The position numbers and the translations under genes were made by a program. Shown here one piece after another: positions 1 to 8,310 of a stretch of DNA of 64,000 nt (position 1 is its first letter; each line of letters begins with the position of its first letter). Below the pieces are notes generated by a model. The model searched no databases. It was given only the letters and a program-made list of their open reading frames with translations, and was not told the DNA's origin. Where the stretch lies: contig JAAEPW010001061.1 in the NCBI GenBank assembly GCA_024232355.1, positions 15,587 through 79,586 of the forward strand, written 5' to 3'. This stretch comes from Chloroflexota bacterium. GTDB taxonomy: Bacteria; Chloroflexota; Anaerolineae; B4-G1.

Positions 1-2820
1 TTTCATTGCATTCGCCGTCATCGCAATGATGCGCGTGCGCTCCTGACGGGTCCATTCCCGGCAGATCGCGCGAGTTGCTTTCAAGCCATCCATCTCGGGC
101 ATTTGCACATCCATCAGCACCACGTCGTACGTCTGACGGTGCAACGCCTCGATCACCTCCAAGCCGTTTCCCGCCACGTCGGCCCGGTAGCCCATTCGCT
201 CCAACATACGCAGCGCCAGCTTTTGATTGACCGCGTTATCCTCCGCCACCAGAATGCGCAGCGGTAATCGCTCCCCCATGCGCGAGTCGAACTTGGACCG
301 GATCGCTTCGTCGGGCCTTCCCACCGGTTGATATTCTCCCTTTGCCACGACGTTTAGCAAAGCACTGTATAATTGCAAGGCTTTGATCGGTTTGATCAAA
401 AAAGCGGCACGGTCGATCTCTAAATCGGTTTCCTGCCATCCCAGCGAACTCAGCATCACCAGGGGCAGCGTCGGAATATCACGCTCTTTGCGGACCTGAT
501 TTTCAAGTTTTCTTATTTCGGTCGCGAACATCACGCCATCCATCTCTGGCATCTGCATGTCTAACAAGGCCACGTCAAAGTGATCTTGCTCGCGCACCGT
601 CGCCCGGACCCACTCTAGCGCCTCGGCAGGAAAAGCCGTCTCTTGCGGCCGCATTCCCCAGGCTTGGGTCTGCAGTGTCAGGATGCGACGGTTGGTGGCA
701 TTATCATCCACAATCAACACCCGCCTGTCACTCAAATTGGGATGAACCTTGCGCAGATAAGGTTTTATGGGAGCCGGTGCAGATTCCGCCTGGATGGTAA
801 AGTGAAAGATGCTGCCCGGTCCTCCCAGATCTCTTCCACGGTGGGGGATGGGGAGAGGGCTCTCTGCCCATATTGTGCCGTCCATCAACTCGCACAACCG
901 TTTGCTGATGATCAACCCCAGTCCGCTGCCACCGTACTTGCGCGTCGTCGAAGAGTCTACTTGGCTAAATGAGCGGAACAGGCGATCCATCCGGTCGGCC
1001 GGAATGCCAATACCGGTATCTATGACGGAGAAAAAAAGTTCATAGACGTATCCCGTGGCGCTTTTGCTAGTCAGGGAACCTGTCGCATTGACCACGACTT
1101 CGCCCTGTTCGGTGAACTTGACGGCGTTGCCGATCAAGTTCACCAAGATTTGGCGCAAGCGGGTTTCGTCGCCAATGATAGTAGGCGGGACTTGGGCATC
1201 CACAAAATAAGCCAATTCGAGTCCTTTTTCCGATGCCCCGGACGCCAGCAGATCGAGCGCGCCCTCCACACAATCACGCAGGTCAAAGGGTTGTTTCTCC
1301 AACTCTATCCGCCCGGCTTCGATCTTGGAAAAGTCGAGAATGTCATTGATGATGGCCAGCAAGGCATCACCACTAGTACGTATGGTCTCGGTGAATTCGA
1401 ATTGCTCCGGCGACAGGGTCGTATCGAGCAGCAAGCTGGTCATCCCGATGACACCATTCATCGGCGTGCGAATCTCGTGGCTCATTGTCGCCAGGAACGT
1501 GCTCTTGGCCTGACTGGCGGCCTCCGCCGCGCTTTGTGCCTTTTCCGCCGATTCCTTGGCTTGACGCAGGGCGGTCTCTGTCTGTTTGCGCGCGGTGATG
1601 TCGTGCAGCACGGTAACAACACCAGTGGTTTGATGGTCCTCGCCGCTCAGCCCGCAGGCAGAGGCACGAAATACCCGATGATCAGGAAAAGTCGCGTCGG
1701 CGGTACAGACGGCGCCTCGAGCTTGCCAGGCATCGGCGATGACGTTTGTCAGTTCAGAGACAGACAAAACTTGATCTAGTACCATCCCCTCTAACGCAGC
1801 GGTGGGGCGGGGCAGGATGCGACCAAAGGCCGGATTGGCCAGCACGATCTGATTCTGTGCATTGGTGACAACCAGGCCATCGGCGACGTTGCTCAAGACA
1901 ATGTCGAGGGTGTTGCGCTGTGAGGCTATGTCTTGGTAAGCTGTTTCCAAATCTTGGGTTCGCTGCCGCACTCGTTCTTCCAATGAATGGTAAAGTTGCG
2001 CATTCTCCAACGCCATCTCGCTTTTGATGACGATCTCTGCCAGCAATTCGGTATCCCGTTGAGAAAAGATGCCGCTGTGCCGGTTATAGAGAATTAAAAT
2101 GCCAAACGGCTCACCCTGACGCCGAATCGGCGCGGCCATCAAGTTGCGCAGGGGAATTTGAGCGTCGATCACCTGGAAACGCGGGTCAATGTCGGGATAT
2201 TCGAGCCGAATCATCTCATTTCGATCCACCAGCCAATCCGCCAGACTTGACATCCCTTCTACTTGGGGGTGGGAACTGGCAGGGATATTTCCCTCTTGGG
2301 CAATGAGGTTCAACCGCTGCGTTTCTGAGGAACGCAGCAGCAGTTCTCCGCTTTCAGCAAACAGTGCCCGGACAGTTTCATTCAAGATCACGCGAGCCAG
2401 TTCATCCATGTCAAGTTCTCGGTTGAACTGTTCCCCAAGCTGATTGAGCGTACGGTAACGTTCCTTTTGGAACACCTCCCGGTCGGCTACTGCCCCTCCA
2501 AAAACGGCCAGAACGTTAAAGATCACAATCGTTGCAGATATTTCGTAAACGGAGGGAGATGTTGTGCCTTCTTGCAGCAAATCCATAATCAAGACAGGCA
2601 AATACAGCGACGTAATTAACAACGAGATGCCCAATCCATAGTTCCGCCCAAAATTGAGAGATACGTACGTGATGGGAATAAAGTAGAGATAGCGCAAGGC
2701 AGTAGAGTAAGGCAATTGACGCGCTTCACCATAGTAAACGAGAAACGTGATCAATACGATCCCTATCCCTATGACTACCCATCGCCACTGGTTCGTCTTT
2801 ATTCTGTCGGGAACTTGCAT
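1..2820 (-). CDS. Hybrid sensor histidine kinase, 3' end cut by window edge
   Basis: The frame is open from an ATG at 2820 (AGGAG 7 nt upstream) to the window edge, giving 940 codons and no stop. N-terminal hydrophobic segments (about residues 14-105) indicate a multi-pass membrane anchor. A GAF-like domain follows (about 125-275), then a short coiled coil and a PAS domain (about 290-395). The HisKA H-box [10 protein letters not shown] has phospho-His at residue 448. The catalytic domain shows an N box ([10 protein letters not shown]), G1 (DTGIGI) and G2 (GGSGLGL). Two receiver domains come next: VLIVDDN with Asp754 in [11 protein letters not shown], and ILVAEDN with Asp904 in [11 protein letters not shown]. 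The second receiver is unfinished at the edge, and an HPt domain may follow outside. The CPBP-like gene and the HPt gene lie upstream on the same strand, which suggests a phosphorelay. The ligand cannot be told. Confidence 0.93.
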   Translation of the reverse strand, partial: MQVPDRIKTNQWRWVVIGIGIVLITFLVYYGEARQLPYSTALRYLYFIPITYVSLNFGRNYGLGISLLITSLYLPVLIMDLLQEGTTSPSVYEISATIVIFNVLAVFGGAVADREVFQKERYRTLNQLGEQFNRELDMDELARVILNETVRALFAESGELLLRSSETQRLNLIAQEGNIPASSHPQVEGMSSLADWLVDRNEMIRLEYPDIDPRFQVIDAQIPLRNLMAAPIRRQGEPFGILILYNRHSGIFSQRDTELLAEIVIKSEMALENAQLYHSLEERVRQRTQDLETAYQDIASQRNTLDIVLSNVADGLVVTNAQNQIVLANPAFGRILPRPTAALEGMVLDQVLSVSELTNVIADAWQARGAVCTADATFPDHRVFRASACGLSGEDHQTTGVVTVLHDITARKQTETALRQAKESAEKAQSAAEAASQAKSTFLATMSHEIRTPMNGVIGMTSLLLDTTLSPEQFEFTETIRTSGDALLAIINDILDFSKIEAGRIELEKQPFDLRDCVEGALDLLASGASEKGLELAYFVDAQVPPTIIGDETRLRQILVNLIGNAVKFTEQGEVVVNATGSLTSKSATGYVYELFFSVIDTGIGIPADRMDRLFRSFSQVDSSTTRKYGGSGLGLIISKRLCELMDGTIWAESPLPIPHRGRDLGGPGSIFHFTIQAESAPAPIKPYLRKVHPNLSDRRVLIVDDNATNRRILTLQTQAWGMRPQETAFPAEALEWVRATVREQDHFDVALLDMQMPEMDGVMFATEIRKLENQVRKERDIPTLPLVMLSSLGWQETDLEIDRAAFLIKPIKALQLYSALLNVVAKGEYQPVGRPDEAIRSKFDSRMGERLPLRILVAEDNAVNQKLALRMLERMGYRADVAGNGLEVIEALHRQTYDVVLMDVQMPEMDGLKATRAICREWTRQERTRIIAMTANAMK

Positions 2821-2851
2821 TGCTACGCTCCTACTCACTCGCAGCTCGTTT

Positions 2852-3742
2852 CTATTGCAGCATCATTACGCTCAGGTTAAAGACAAGACCACTAATGTAA
2901 CATGCCGTCAAATTGCGTGTTCTTCGGTAAAGCTCGGCATTGATCATGCTAATTAAAATAATGTAAAACATCACAGCTATTACCGTGATAATATCGCCAG
3001 TCCATTTGACTTTGACCATAAAGATCGACAAATTGAACACAGCCGACGCGAAAGCCGATCCCCAATATCCCCACCCGTACTCACTCTCAAAGTAGTGATA
3101 CACGACAGCTCGGAAAAAGACCTCGGTACTCAACGAAGAAGCGATTTCATAGCCAAATTGCCAGACAAAGTAAGGAAATGGTGGAAGACGCAACACACCC
3201 GCCCCCGTAAACGCGGTAACGAACAAAAAGTGGCCAATCAGTACCCCGCCTCCCAGCAAACCGGCGACCAGGTTCCGCCGCCAATTTCCCAAAGTCAGAC
3301 CCAGCGCCCGCATCTCTTGCGGATAGCCGCGCTTGAGCCACCATACAATGCCCACAATCAAAAAATGCCACACGCTCCAGTAAAGGAGGGGGCTTGATTT
3401 CAACGTTTCGGGCAGCCAGGCACCGGCGATATTCCACTTGGGCACGAGGCTGGCTATGGTAAATACCAGGGCGACGAGGATACCAGTCAAAATCGCCACT
3501 TGGTTGCGCTCTGACCGGTAGCGCAGCGCGTACCAAACAGTCAGCCCCCACGCGATTCCCCACGTCCCCCCATCCACCAAGATGGCCTGAAAGACCAACC
3601 GGTGAACCATTCGCTGGGCAACACCAACCAATATCAGGATGACCGACATACCAAACAAAAGCACCCACAAAAAGCGCCGGCGTTTTTGGGCCATCGACTG
3701 GTCAATCGTCTGCCAGTTGGGTTGAACGAACATGGTTCCCAT
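2852..3742 (-). CDS. CPBP/CAAX-protease-like integral membrane protein
   Basis: This is a 296-residue, strongly hydrophobic protein with about eight membrane segments. The start at 3742 has GGAG 7 nt upstream. The segment SLSTEVFFRAVV aligns with the EExxxR signature of CPBP intramembrane proteases, but Thr replaces the first Glu. The two later His-containing signatures read as FASAVFN and GLVFNLS, so the metal-binding histidines seem to be absent. It may be a catalytically dead family member acting as a membrane partner of the adjacent sensor kinase, which begins 31 bp downstream. Family assignment rests on overall hydrophobicity and one motif, so it is moderate. Confidence 0.6.
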   Translation of the reverse strand: MGTMFVQPNWQTIDQSMAQKRRRFLWVLLFGMSVILILVGVAQRMVHRLVFQAILVDGGTWGIAWGLTVWYALRYRSERNQVAILTGILVALVFTIASLVPKWNIAGAWLPETLKSSPLLYWSVWHFLIVGIVWWLKRGYPQEMRALGLTLGNWRRNLVAGLLGGGVLIGHFLFVTAFTGAGVLRLPPFPYFVWQFGYEIASSLSTEVFFRAVVYHYFESEYGWGYWGSAFASAVFNLSIFMVKVKWTGDIITVIAVMFYIILISMINAELYRRTRNLTACYISGLVFNLSVMMLQ

Positions 3743-4094
3743 TTTGCTGCTCCGTTAGTCACTAGACTAGTAGAGATCAGTTTCTCGGGTCCATCGCCTG
3801 TGTTTTTTCAACAACGGCCCAAGAGGTATCACTTGGGCCGTTCACTGACGCACTATGTGCATCATATATTTCACACCATACACTATGGCGCGTCGGCTGA
3901 TGCCGTTAATTTGTTGACTCGGCGCCTTTCCCGTGATAGGTGGTCCTCGAATGATCAAGAGTCTGATGTCATATTCCTGAAACAGCGTCCGTTCAGCCAT
4001 TTCTACTGCCCTTGATAGATACTAGTTGAATAATCTACGATCGGCGTAAAGGGTATCGGGTTGGTCTCGTCGTACCGGTATTCCTGGGATCGTA
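3743..4094. other. 352-bp intergenic region with one perfect hairpin
   Basis: No supported gene was found here. The region separates the HPt gene from the CPBP-like gene on the minus strand. Its only clear structure is an inverted repeat with arms at 3813-3823 and 3832-3842 (11 bp, 8-nt loop, AACGGCCCAAG). On the minus strand the hairpin is followed by an A-rich rather than T-rich tract, so it is not a standard intrinsic terminator. It may be a processing or attenuation site. Confidence 0.6.
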
Positions 4095-4448
4095 TTATAA
4101 TAATTTATCGCGTTCTGCTTCAAGCGCAGTTTTGACTATGGTAAACTCGGTCTCAGCACGTCCGACCAGTTCTTTCGCATTCGAAAGCGTGCCCTCTTTG
4201 CCAATCTCTTCCAATTTTCGACACAGTTCAGAAAGGGTCATCGCCCCAAACTCGGCGCAATTCGACTTGAGGCTATGTGCAGCCCGACGCAGCAGTGTGG
4301 CATCTCCGCTCTTTAGAGAATTGTGCATATCCGCCAACATCTGTGGAGCATCATCGAGAAAGGTATTCATCAACTCGACCATAAACTCGGAATCTCCACC
4401 TACCATATCGTGTAGATTTTTTAGCGCTGCTGGATCAAGTATTCCCAT
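4095..4448 (-). CDS. Histidine phosphotransfer (HPt) domain protein
   Basis: A 117-residue single-domain protein. The start at 4448 is chosen over an upstream Met because GGAGG sits 5-6 nt before it. The four-helix HPt signature RRAAHSLKSN carries the phospho-accepting His58, followed by the usual small-residue stretch CAEFGA. It would shuttle phosphate between hybrid-kinase receiver domains and a terminal response regulator. The hybrid kinase 1.3 kb downstream on the same strand is the obvious partner, by proximity only. Confidence 0.9.
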   Translation of the reverse strand: MGILDPAALKNLHDMVGGDSEFMVELMNTFLDDAPQMLADMHNSLKSGDATLLRRAAHSLKSNCAEFGAMTLSELCRKLEEIGKEGTLSNAKELVGRAETEFTIVKTALEAERDKLL

Positions 4449-4698
4449 AATTTCCTCCCGTGTTGTACACAATGCCAACTTCTAGCTTACAATGTTTTTC
4501 GCGTTGCCCGAGTTACAAATTCGTTACGATGGGGTGAATATAATAATGCCCGATGGATTGAATTTGAGCAGTACTTTTTCTTCGATTCTACACCGAGGAG
4601 CGGTTTTGCACAAACGAGGGTGAACCAATGATCTGTGCCTGAAAACGTGATAAAATGAATGAAAATGACTTGCGATACTGACGCTTGTAGCAAATCAA

Positions 4699-4880
4699 AT
4701 GAACCAAGCACTCACAAACTACCAGGATATGGGTGCTATCGTAGCCCTGGTGCTGGACGGCCTGAGCAGTGAGCACAGCAAGCGAGCATACAGCAAAGCC
4801 CTGACTGACTTTCTGACCTGGCACGCCGAACAAGGATGCCCCCACTGAGCAAGGCAATAGTGCAACGTTTCTGGTTCTGA
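4699..4880 (+). pseudogene. Relic of a tyrosine recombinase/integrase (N-terminal core-binding domain)
   Basis: An ATG at 4699 opens 49 codons whose product contains LDGLSSEHSKRAYSKALTDF and LTWHAEQG, the pattern of the SAM-like core-binding domain of XerC/phage-type integrases. It stops at 4848. A frame shift in the C-run near 4840 restores the expected continuation (PLSKAIVQRF), which then stops at 4880. The catalytic Arg-His-Arg-Tyr domain is absent. This is a decayed fragment that marks a past mobile element. The recognition is from sequence pattern only. Confidence 0.6.
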
Positions 4881-5441
4881 CAGATTCTGTGGTTAAAGCC
4901 TTCAAGCCCCATCTTGTGGCAAAAAATAAGTGTTTCGAGGTGTTTTTAGCTCAGTTACGGGGAAAAAATCTTCGCAAACGAGTGAATTTCTCTATTTTTC
5001 ATCCCAACCACAGAAAACGACAGAACCAGGCATGTTCATCACGAAACCATCCCATCAAAAAAGTGGATGAATCAGCCACAAACAACTGTAGACATCTGCT
5101 GGCGATCAGGTCAGTAAGAACAGACAACCCAGGGCTGTTCAGTTCTTACAAGTTCTCGATACAAATGGCTCACAGCCACCGTCTCGGGGGCGGCCCATGC
5201 AACAGAGGATTGACTTTGGAGTAATTTTCTGCCCAAAATCCCCCCCGGGACGGTAGCTGCGAGCGCTGGAAAATTAGAACTGAACAGCCCTGACAGATAA
5301 CCTGACAATCCATCCACGCAGAACTATCCTGACCGAACGGTCCAAGCAGTCGTTTCAGCGTTGTCCGGATGCCAGTTTGTGAAAAAAAAATCCAACCCAA
5401 GCTCAATCACTCCAGCGAAAACGCTGCCGCACGACCTCAGA
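4881..5441. other. Gene-poor scar region
   Basis: No convincing coding sequence was found on either strand. The region lies between the integrase relic and the GNAT gene and holds the inverted-repeat element at 5130-5291, which is listed separately. The short open frames here have no recognisable domain and no ribosome-binding site. It reads as debris of a mobile element. Confidence 0.55.
5130..5291. repeat. 162-bp imperfect palindromic element with 17-bp terminal inverted repeats
   Basis: CAGGGCTGTTCAGTTCT at 5130-5146 is exactly inverted at 5275-5291. Inside it a second pair of related arms continues the symmetry: CAGCCACCGTCTCGGGGG on the left against the complement of CCCCCCCGGGACGGTAGCTG on the right. 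An additional small inverted pair GTAAGAAC/GTTCTTAC overlaps the left arm (about 5114-5148). It has the size and form of a MITE or a large hairpin repeat. No target-site duplication was confirmed by eye. Confidence 0.6.
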
Positions 5442-6035
5442 TCACTCAAGGATGCCCCATTGGTCGCCACTGCTGAAACAGTGAATCAATCCCTCGGCCA
5501 GCATTGCTCTATCTATGCGCATAAGGTACTCGGGTTCGGATTCGTCAGGTAAATGAACGGTCTTCAAGTATCTGAAACCGGTCTTTTCGTAACATCTGAT
5601 GGCAGCCGTGTTCTTGGGTTCCGGACCAACGACACAGCTGTCAATTTCGTCAGATACAAATACGATCTCTTGCAGAAACGTACTCAGAACCACGCATCCT
5701 AATCCCTTGTGAATGTATTCTCGCTCACCAATGAACAGATCTACACCAGCTGCATTTTCATCAACTTGGAGGTGATTGCTGTAGTCAGGGTAGTCGACTA
5801 ACTTGTAGGTCTGGATATAGCCAATCGGTATATCGCTGTACAAGATCAGGAAAGAAAAAGTGGGCGCTTTGCCATTGATGCGAGGCAAATACTTTTCCCT
5901 CACCTCTGCGTATGAATGCTGCTTCTTTCCGTACCACTGATTGACAAAGTCCGTGTTCAGCCATCGGTGCATCAGGGGCAGATCCAGTTCACGCAGCCGA
6001 CGAAAGCGGATTTTGTTCAAAGTACTCTGCTCCAA
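5442..6035 (-). CDS. GNAT acetyltransferase, AAC(6')-like
   Basis: A 197-residue protein with the layout of the AAC(6')/IucB-type GNAT branch: FRRLRELDLPLMHRWL near the N-terminus, an acetyl-CoA-binding stretch GVDLFIGEREYIHKGLG, and the C-terminal PEPKNTAAIRCYEKTGF motif. It should transfer acetyl from acetyl-CoA to an amine, possibly an aminoglycoside or a metabolite; the substrate is unknown. The longest frame starts with TTG at 6035 and no good ribosome-binding site is visible. The start is therefore uncertain, and the 5' end abuts a truncated dehydrogenase, so it may have been altered by recombination. Confidence 0.8.
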   Translation of the reverse strand: MEQSTLNKIRFRRLRELDLPLMHRWLNTDFVNQWYGKKQHSYAEVREKYLPRINGKAPTFSFLILYSDIPIGYIQTYKLVDYPDYSNHLQVDENAAGVDLFIGEREYIHKGLGCVVLSTFLQEIVFVSDEIDSCVVGPEPKNTAAIRCYEKTGFRYLKTVHLPDESEPEYLMRIDRAMLAEGLIHCFSSGDQWGILE

Positions 6036-6151
6036 ACTATGATGTTACCGCACAACAAAACACCTGCCTAACTTTGCGTGGATACACATATGACATTGGA
6101 CCGCCCACCATGACGTTAAAGCCGATGGGGAACCCAGCAAAGTAGCGGGCG

Positions 6152-6475
6152 CTACCATTGCTGCGCAACAGCACGATCTCGTTGAACTTGAGGCACAGGT
6201 GTTCCAGCCACACCTGTGCCTGGGCCAGCGTCAACCGCCTGGAAGATAGATCGGCCTCCAAGTACGGTACTCACTGCCTCGTGGCCCAACACGATCCCCG
6301 GCGCGGCTTTGTGGGCCGGGGGCACGGCCAGGATATTGAGGTCGGTGCCGCAGATACCGCAAGCGCTGATCGACAGCACCACGTCGTCTGGCGCTACCGG
6401 GTGCGGGACTGGACGGTTCTCATATTGTAGTTGTCCCTCGCCAGCAAACACGGGAACGCGCATCATTTCTTTCAT
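6152..6475 (-). pseudogene. Truncated zinc-dependent alcohol dehydrogenase (MDR family), N-terminal part only
   Basis: The ATG at 6475 overlaps the transaldolase-like stop (TAATG). The first about 70 codons are a good MDR N-terminus: ACGICGTDLN with the zinc Cys, then GIVLGHEAVSTV. After that the family similarity stops abruptly and the frame ends at 6152, far short of the usual about 340 residues. Another frame in the same DNA (RLTLAQAQVWLEHLC... to 6037) is not recognisable as dehydrogenase. Only the catalytic-domain N-terminus survives. It was probably the second gene of an aldolase-dehydrogenase operon. Confidence 0.7.
6191..6221. repeat. 12-bp perfect inverted repeat inside the truncated dehydrogenase
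   Basis: AGGCACAGGTGT at 6191-6202 is inverted at 6210-6221 with a 7-nt loop. It lies in the segment where dehydrogenase similarity has already been lost. It may mark the recombination junction or be a small hairpin repeat. Confidence 0.6.
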
Positions 6476-7125
6476 TATGCTCCTCCAGTATTTTTCATAG
6501 CTGCCGCGAAATCATCGATCGCCTTTTGTGACAACTCGTGGTTTCCTAGGGCCAGGATGAGGTCGAGGGGGATGGTGACGTCATCCGCACCGGCGAGCAC
6601 GGCGGCAATGACCTCATCCACCGATTTCAGACTGGCCGCCAGCACCTTGGTCGGATGGCTTTTGACAATGGTCGCACAATCGCGCAGGATGGCGATTCCG
6701 TCGCCCAGTTGGCGGGTCAGACGGTTGACGTACGGGATCGTGTAACTCGCTCCGGACAGCGCAGAGAGATACGCCTGGGAAGGATGGGAGATAGCCGTCA
6801 CAGCACACTGGATGCCCTCGGCAGAAAGATTCGTGGTGAGCGTTAGGTTCTCAGTCGTGGCTGGGATTTTGACAAACACTCGGTCCGGCGCAAACCCTGC
6901 GGCCTCACGGGCCTGAGCGGCGCGTTCCTCGACCGACTCGGCGGTCACCTGGTAAAAGACCGGGCCATTCGTGATATCCAGCATGTCGCGCAGGACGTCC
7001 AACCCGGGCCGCCGGACTTGGGCGATGATGGCGGGGTTGGTCGTGATCCCTCCCACAAAGCCCAGGGCAATCGCCCGTCGTGCGTCCTCGACATTTGCTG
7101 AATCAAGAAATAGGGCTATTTTCAT
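6475..7125 (-). CDS. Transaldolase / fructose-6-phosphate aldolase-like protein
   Basis: A 216-residue protein, the size of the short transaldolase/FSA subfamily. It opens with MKIALFLDSANVEDAR, contains the conserved GGITTNPA segment, and has the Schiff-base Lys86 in VFVKIPAT. It would cleave or form a C3-C4 bond using a dihydroxyacetone unit; whether it acts as transaldolase or FSA is not decidable from sequence. The GGAGG is only 1 nt from the ATG, which is unusually close. The gene is translationally coupled to the truncated dehydrogenase downstream. Confidence 0.88.
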   Translation of the reverse strand: MKIALFLDSANVEDARRAIALGFVGGITTNPAIIAQVRRPGLDVLRDMLDITNGPVFYQVTAESVEERAAQAREAAGFAPDRVFVKIPATTENLTLTTNLSAEGIQCAVTAISHPSQAYLSALSGASYTIPYVNRLTRQLGDGIAILRDCATIVKSHPTKVLAASLKSVDEVIAAVLAGADDVTIPLDLILALGNHELSQKAIDDFAAAMKNTGGA

Positions 7126-7161
7126 TCCTCCAACATTCTGAATTCTTGTGACAGGTTCAAG

Positions 7162-7755
7162 TCAACACAGCAAACTGTGTAACGCTTGCACCAACAGTTT
7201 GTGTTCTGCTGTGTGGATATATGTTTCTAGGTCCTCCAAGCTGTCATCGGGATGGATGGGCACCTGGACCTGGGCCACGACGGGCCCGGCGTCCACCGCC
7301 TCGTCAGGGACCAGATGTACCATTACCCCAGTGTAGGTGATCTCGCCTTGCTGGTATGCTGCGTATGCCTCGTCAATACCGTACATTCCGGGAAAAGCAC
7401 CAGGTAGGGCTGGATGGAGATTGACCACCCGGGAGGGAAAATGATCCAGAAAGGCGCTGGTGAACAGGTGCATCCAACCGGCCTGGACCACCCATGTCAC
7501 GTCAAAGGCGCGGAGGATGGCGGCCAGATCAGCGTCGTATTCCCGGCGTGGCCGTCCGATTTTGGCGTACGGAGCCAGGGGAAAGTAGACTACCGGCACA
7601 CCGTGTTTCACGGCACGCTTGATACCATATGCCTCTCGCCGGTTGGAGACGACCAGAGCGACTTTGACGCCAGGGAGTTCTCCGTTCTCGATGGCGTCCA
7701 GGATTGCTTGCAGGTTGGAGCCACTGCCAGAAACCAAAACAGCGATGCGCGTCAT
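7162..7755 (-). CDS. purN: Phosphoribosylglycinamide formyltransferase
   Basis: A 197-residue protein matching PurN, which transfers formyl from 10-formyl-THF to GAR in step 3 of purine synthesis. It begins MTRIAVLVSGSGSNLQAI (phosphate-binding loop). Catalytic Asn112 and His114 are in VNLHPALPG, and Asp155 is in DEAVDAGPVV. The start at 7755 has GAGGTGA just upstream. It lies 9 bp after the NUDIX gene, and together they follow the purD-purM fusion, so the three GAR-pathway activities are encoded side by side. Confidence 0.94.
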   Translation of the reverse strand: MTRIAVLVSGSGSNLQAILDAIENGELPGVKVALVVSNRREAYGIKRAVKHGVPVVYFPLAPYAKIGRPRREYDADLAAILRAFDVTWVVQAGWMHLFTSAFLDHFPSRVVNLHPALPGAFPGMYGIDEAYAAYQQGEITYTGVMVHLVPDEAVDAGPVVAQVQVPIHPDDSLEDLETYIHTAEHKLLVQALHSLLC

Positions 7756-7764
7756 AATCTCACC

Positions 7765-8229
7765 TCACAATCCGATGTTTGTTACCAAACCCTGGTAGCT
7801 ACCACTATCAAGAAATCCCATCATTGCCAACTCGCAAAACTGCTCGCTAAAGCCATACTCCCGCAGCGATGCCAGTGGCACCATCTTGACACTCTTGATC
7901 GGGTTGGCGTTCGCTTCTGGCTCGAACCCAATCTGTAGACGACCGCCCAATCTCTTGACGGCAAACGTGATGTGGACGACGTGGCGGTTGTCTTGAAGGC
8001 GGTCGCAAACGTACAGCAGCCGGTCTATCGCCACGTCCAATCCCGTCTCTTCTTTCATTTCACGGACGATGCAGTCTTGCAACGTTTCCCCAAACTCCAA
8101 GGTTCCGCCCGGCAAGGACCATCGACGGGCGAGGGATTCCGTCACCCGTTGCTCGGCCAACAAGATGCTTCCATCCTCGATCAACACAGCCGTTGCCCGG
8201 ACTTTTGGAGATTCTGTTCTCATTTGCAT
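7765..8229 (-). CDS. NUDIX hydrolase
   Basis: A protein of about 154 residues with a complete Nudix box (GGTLEFGETLQDCIVREM followed by KEETGL), so it should hydrolyse a nucleoside diphosphate linked to another moiety using Mg2+. I place the start at 8229 (MQMRTESPKVRAT). The same frame is open back to 8310, but those 27 codons run through a palindromic intergenic repeat and do not look like protein. The ribosome-binding site is weak at all candidate starts. The gene sits between purD-purM and purN. A house-cleaning or ADP-ribose-type role is possible, but the substrate is unknown. Confidence 0.85.
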   Translation of the reverse strand: MQMRTESPKVRATAVLIEDGSILLAEQRVTESLARRWSLPGGTLEFGETLQDCIVREMKEETGLDVAIDRLLYVCDRLQDNRHVVHITFAVKRLGGRLQIGFEPEANANPIKSVKMVPLASLREYGFSEQFCELAMMGFLDSGSYQGLVTNIGL

Positions 8230-8234
8230 AGCTC

Positions 8235-8302
8235 TGTAGCCGCGATTTCCATATCGCGTTTCTGCGAGTGCGCAACTTGTTGCGACGGAAACCTCGGCTA
8301 CA
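8235..8302. repeat. 68-bp palindromic intergenic repeat
   Basis: The left arm TGTAGCCGCGATTTCC (8235-8250) pairs with the complement of GGAAACCTCGGCTACA (8287-8302), matching at 14 of 16 positions. A small nested palindrome CGCAAC-TT-GTTGCG lies inside near 8271-8284. This kind of nested hairpin between co-directional genes resembles REP/BIME-type dispersed repeats. Whether it recurs elsewhere in the genome cannot be seen here. Confidence 0.55.
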
Positions 8303-8310
8303 TCTCTCAC

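Noticed and set aside
3813..3842. Intrinsic terminator after the HPt gene
   Set aside because: The stem is perfect but the tract after it on the minus strand is A-rich, not T-rich, so terminator function is not supported.
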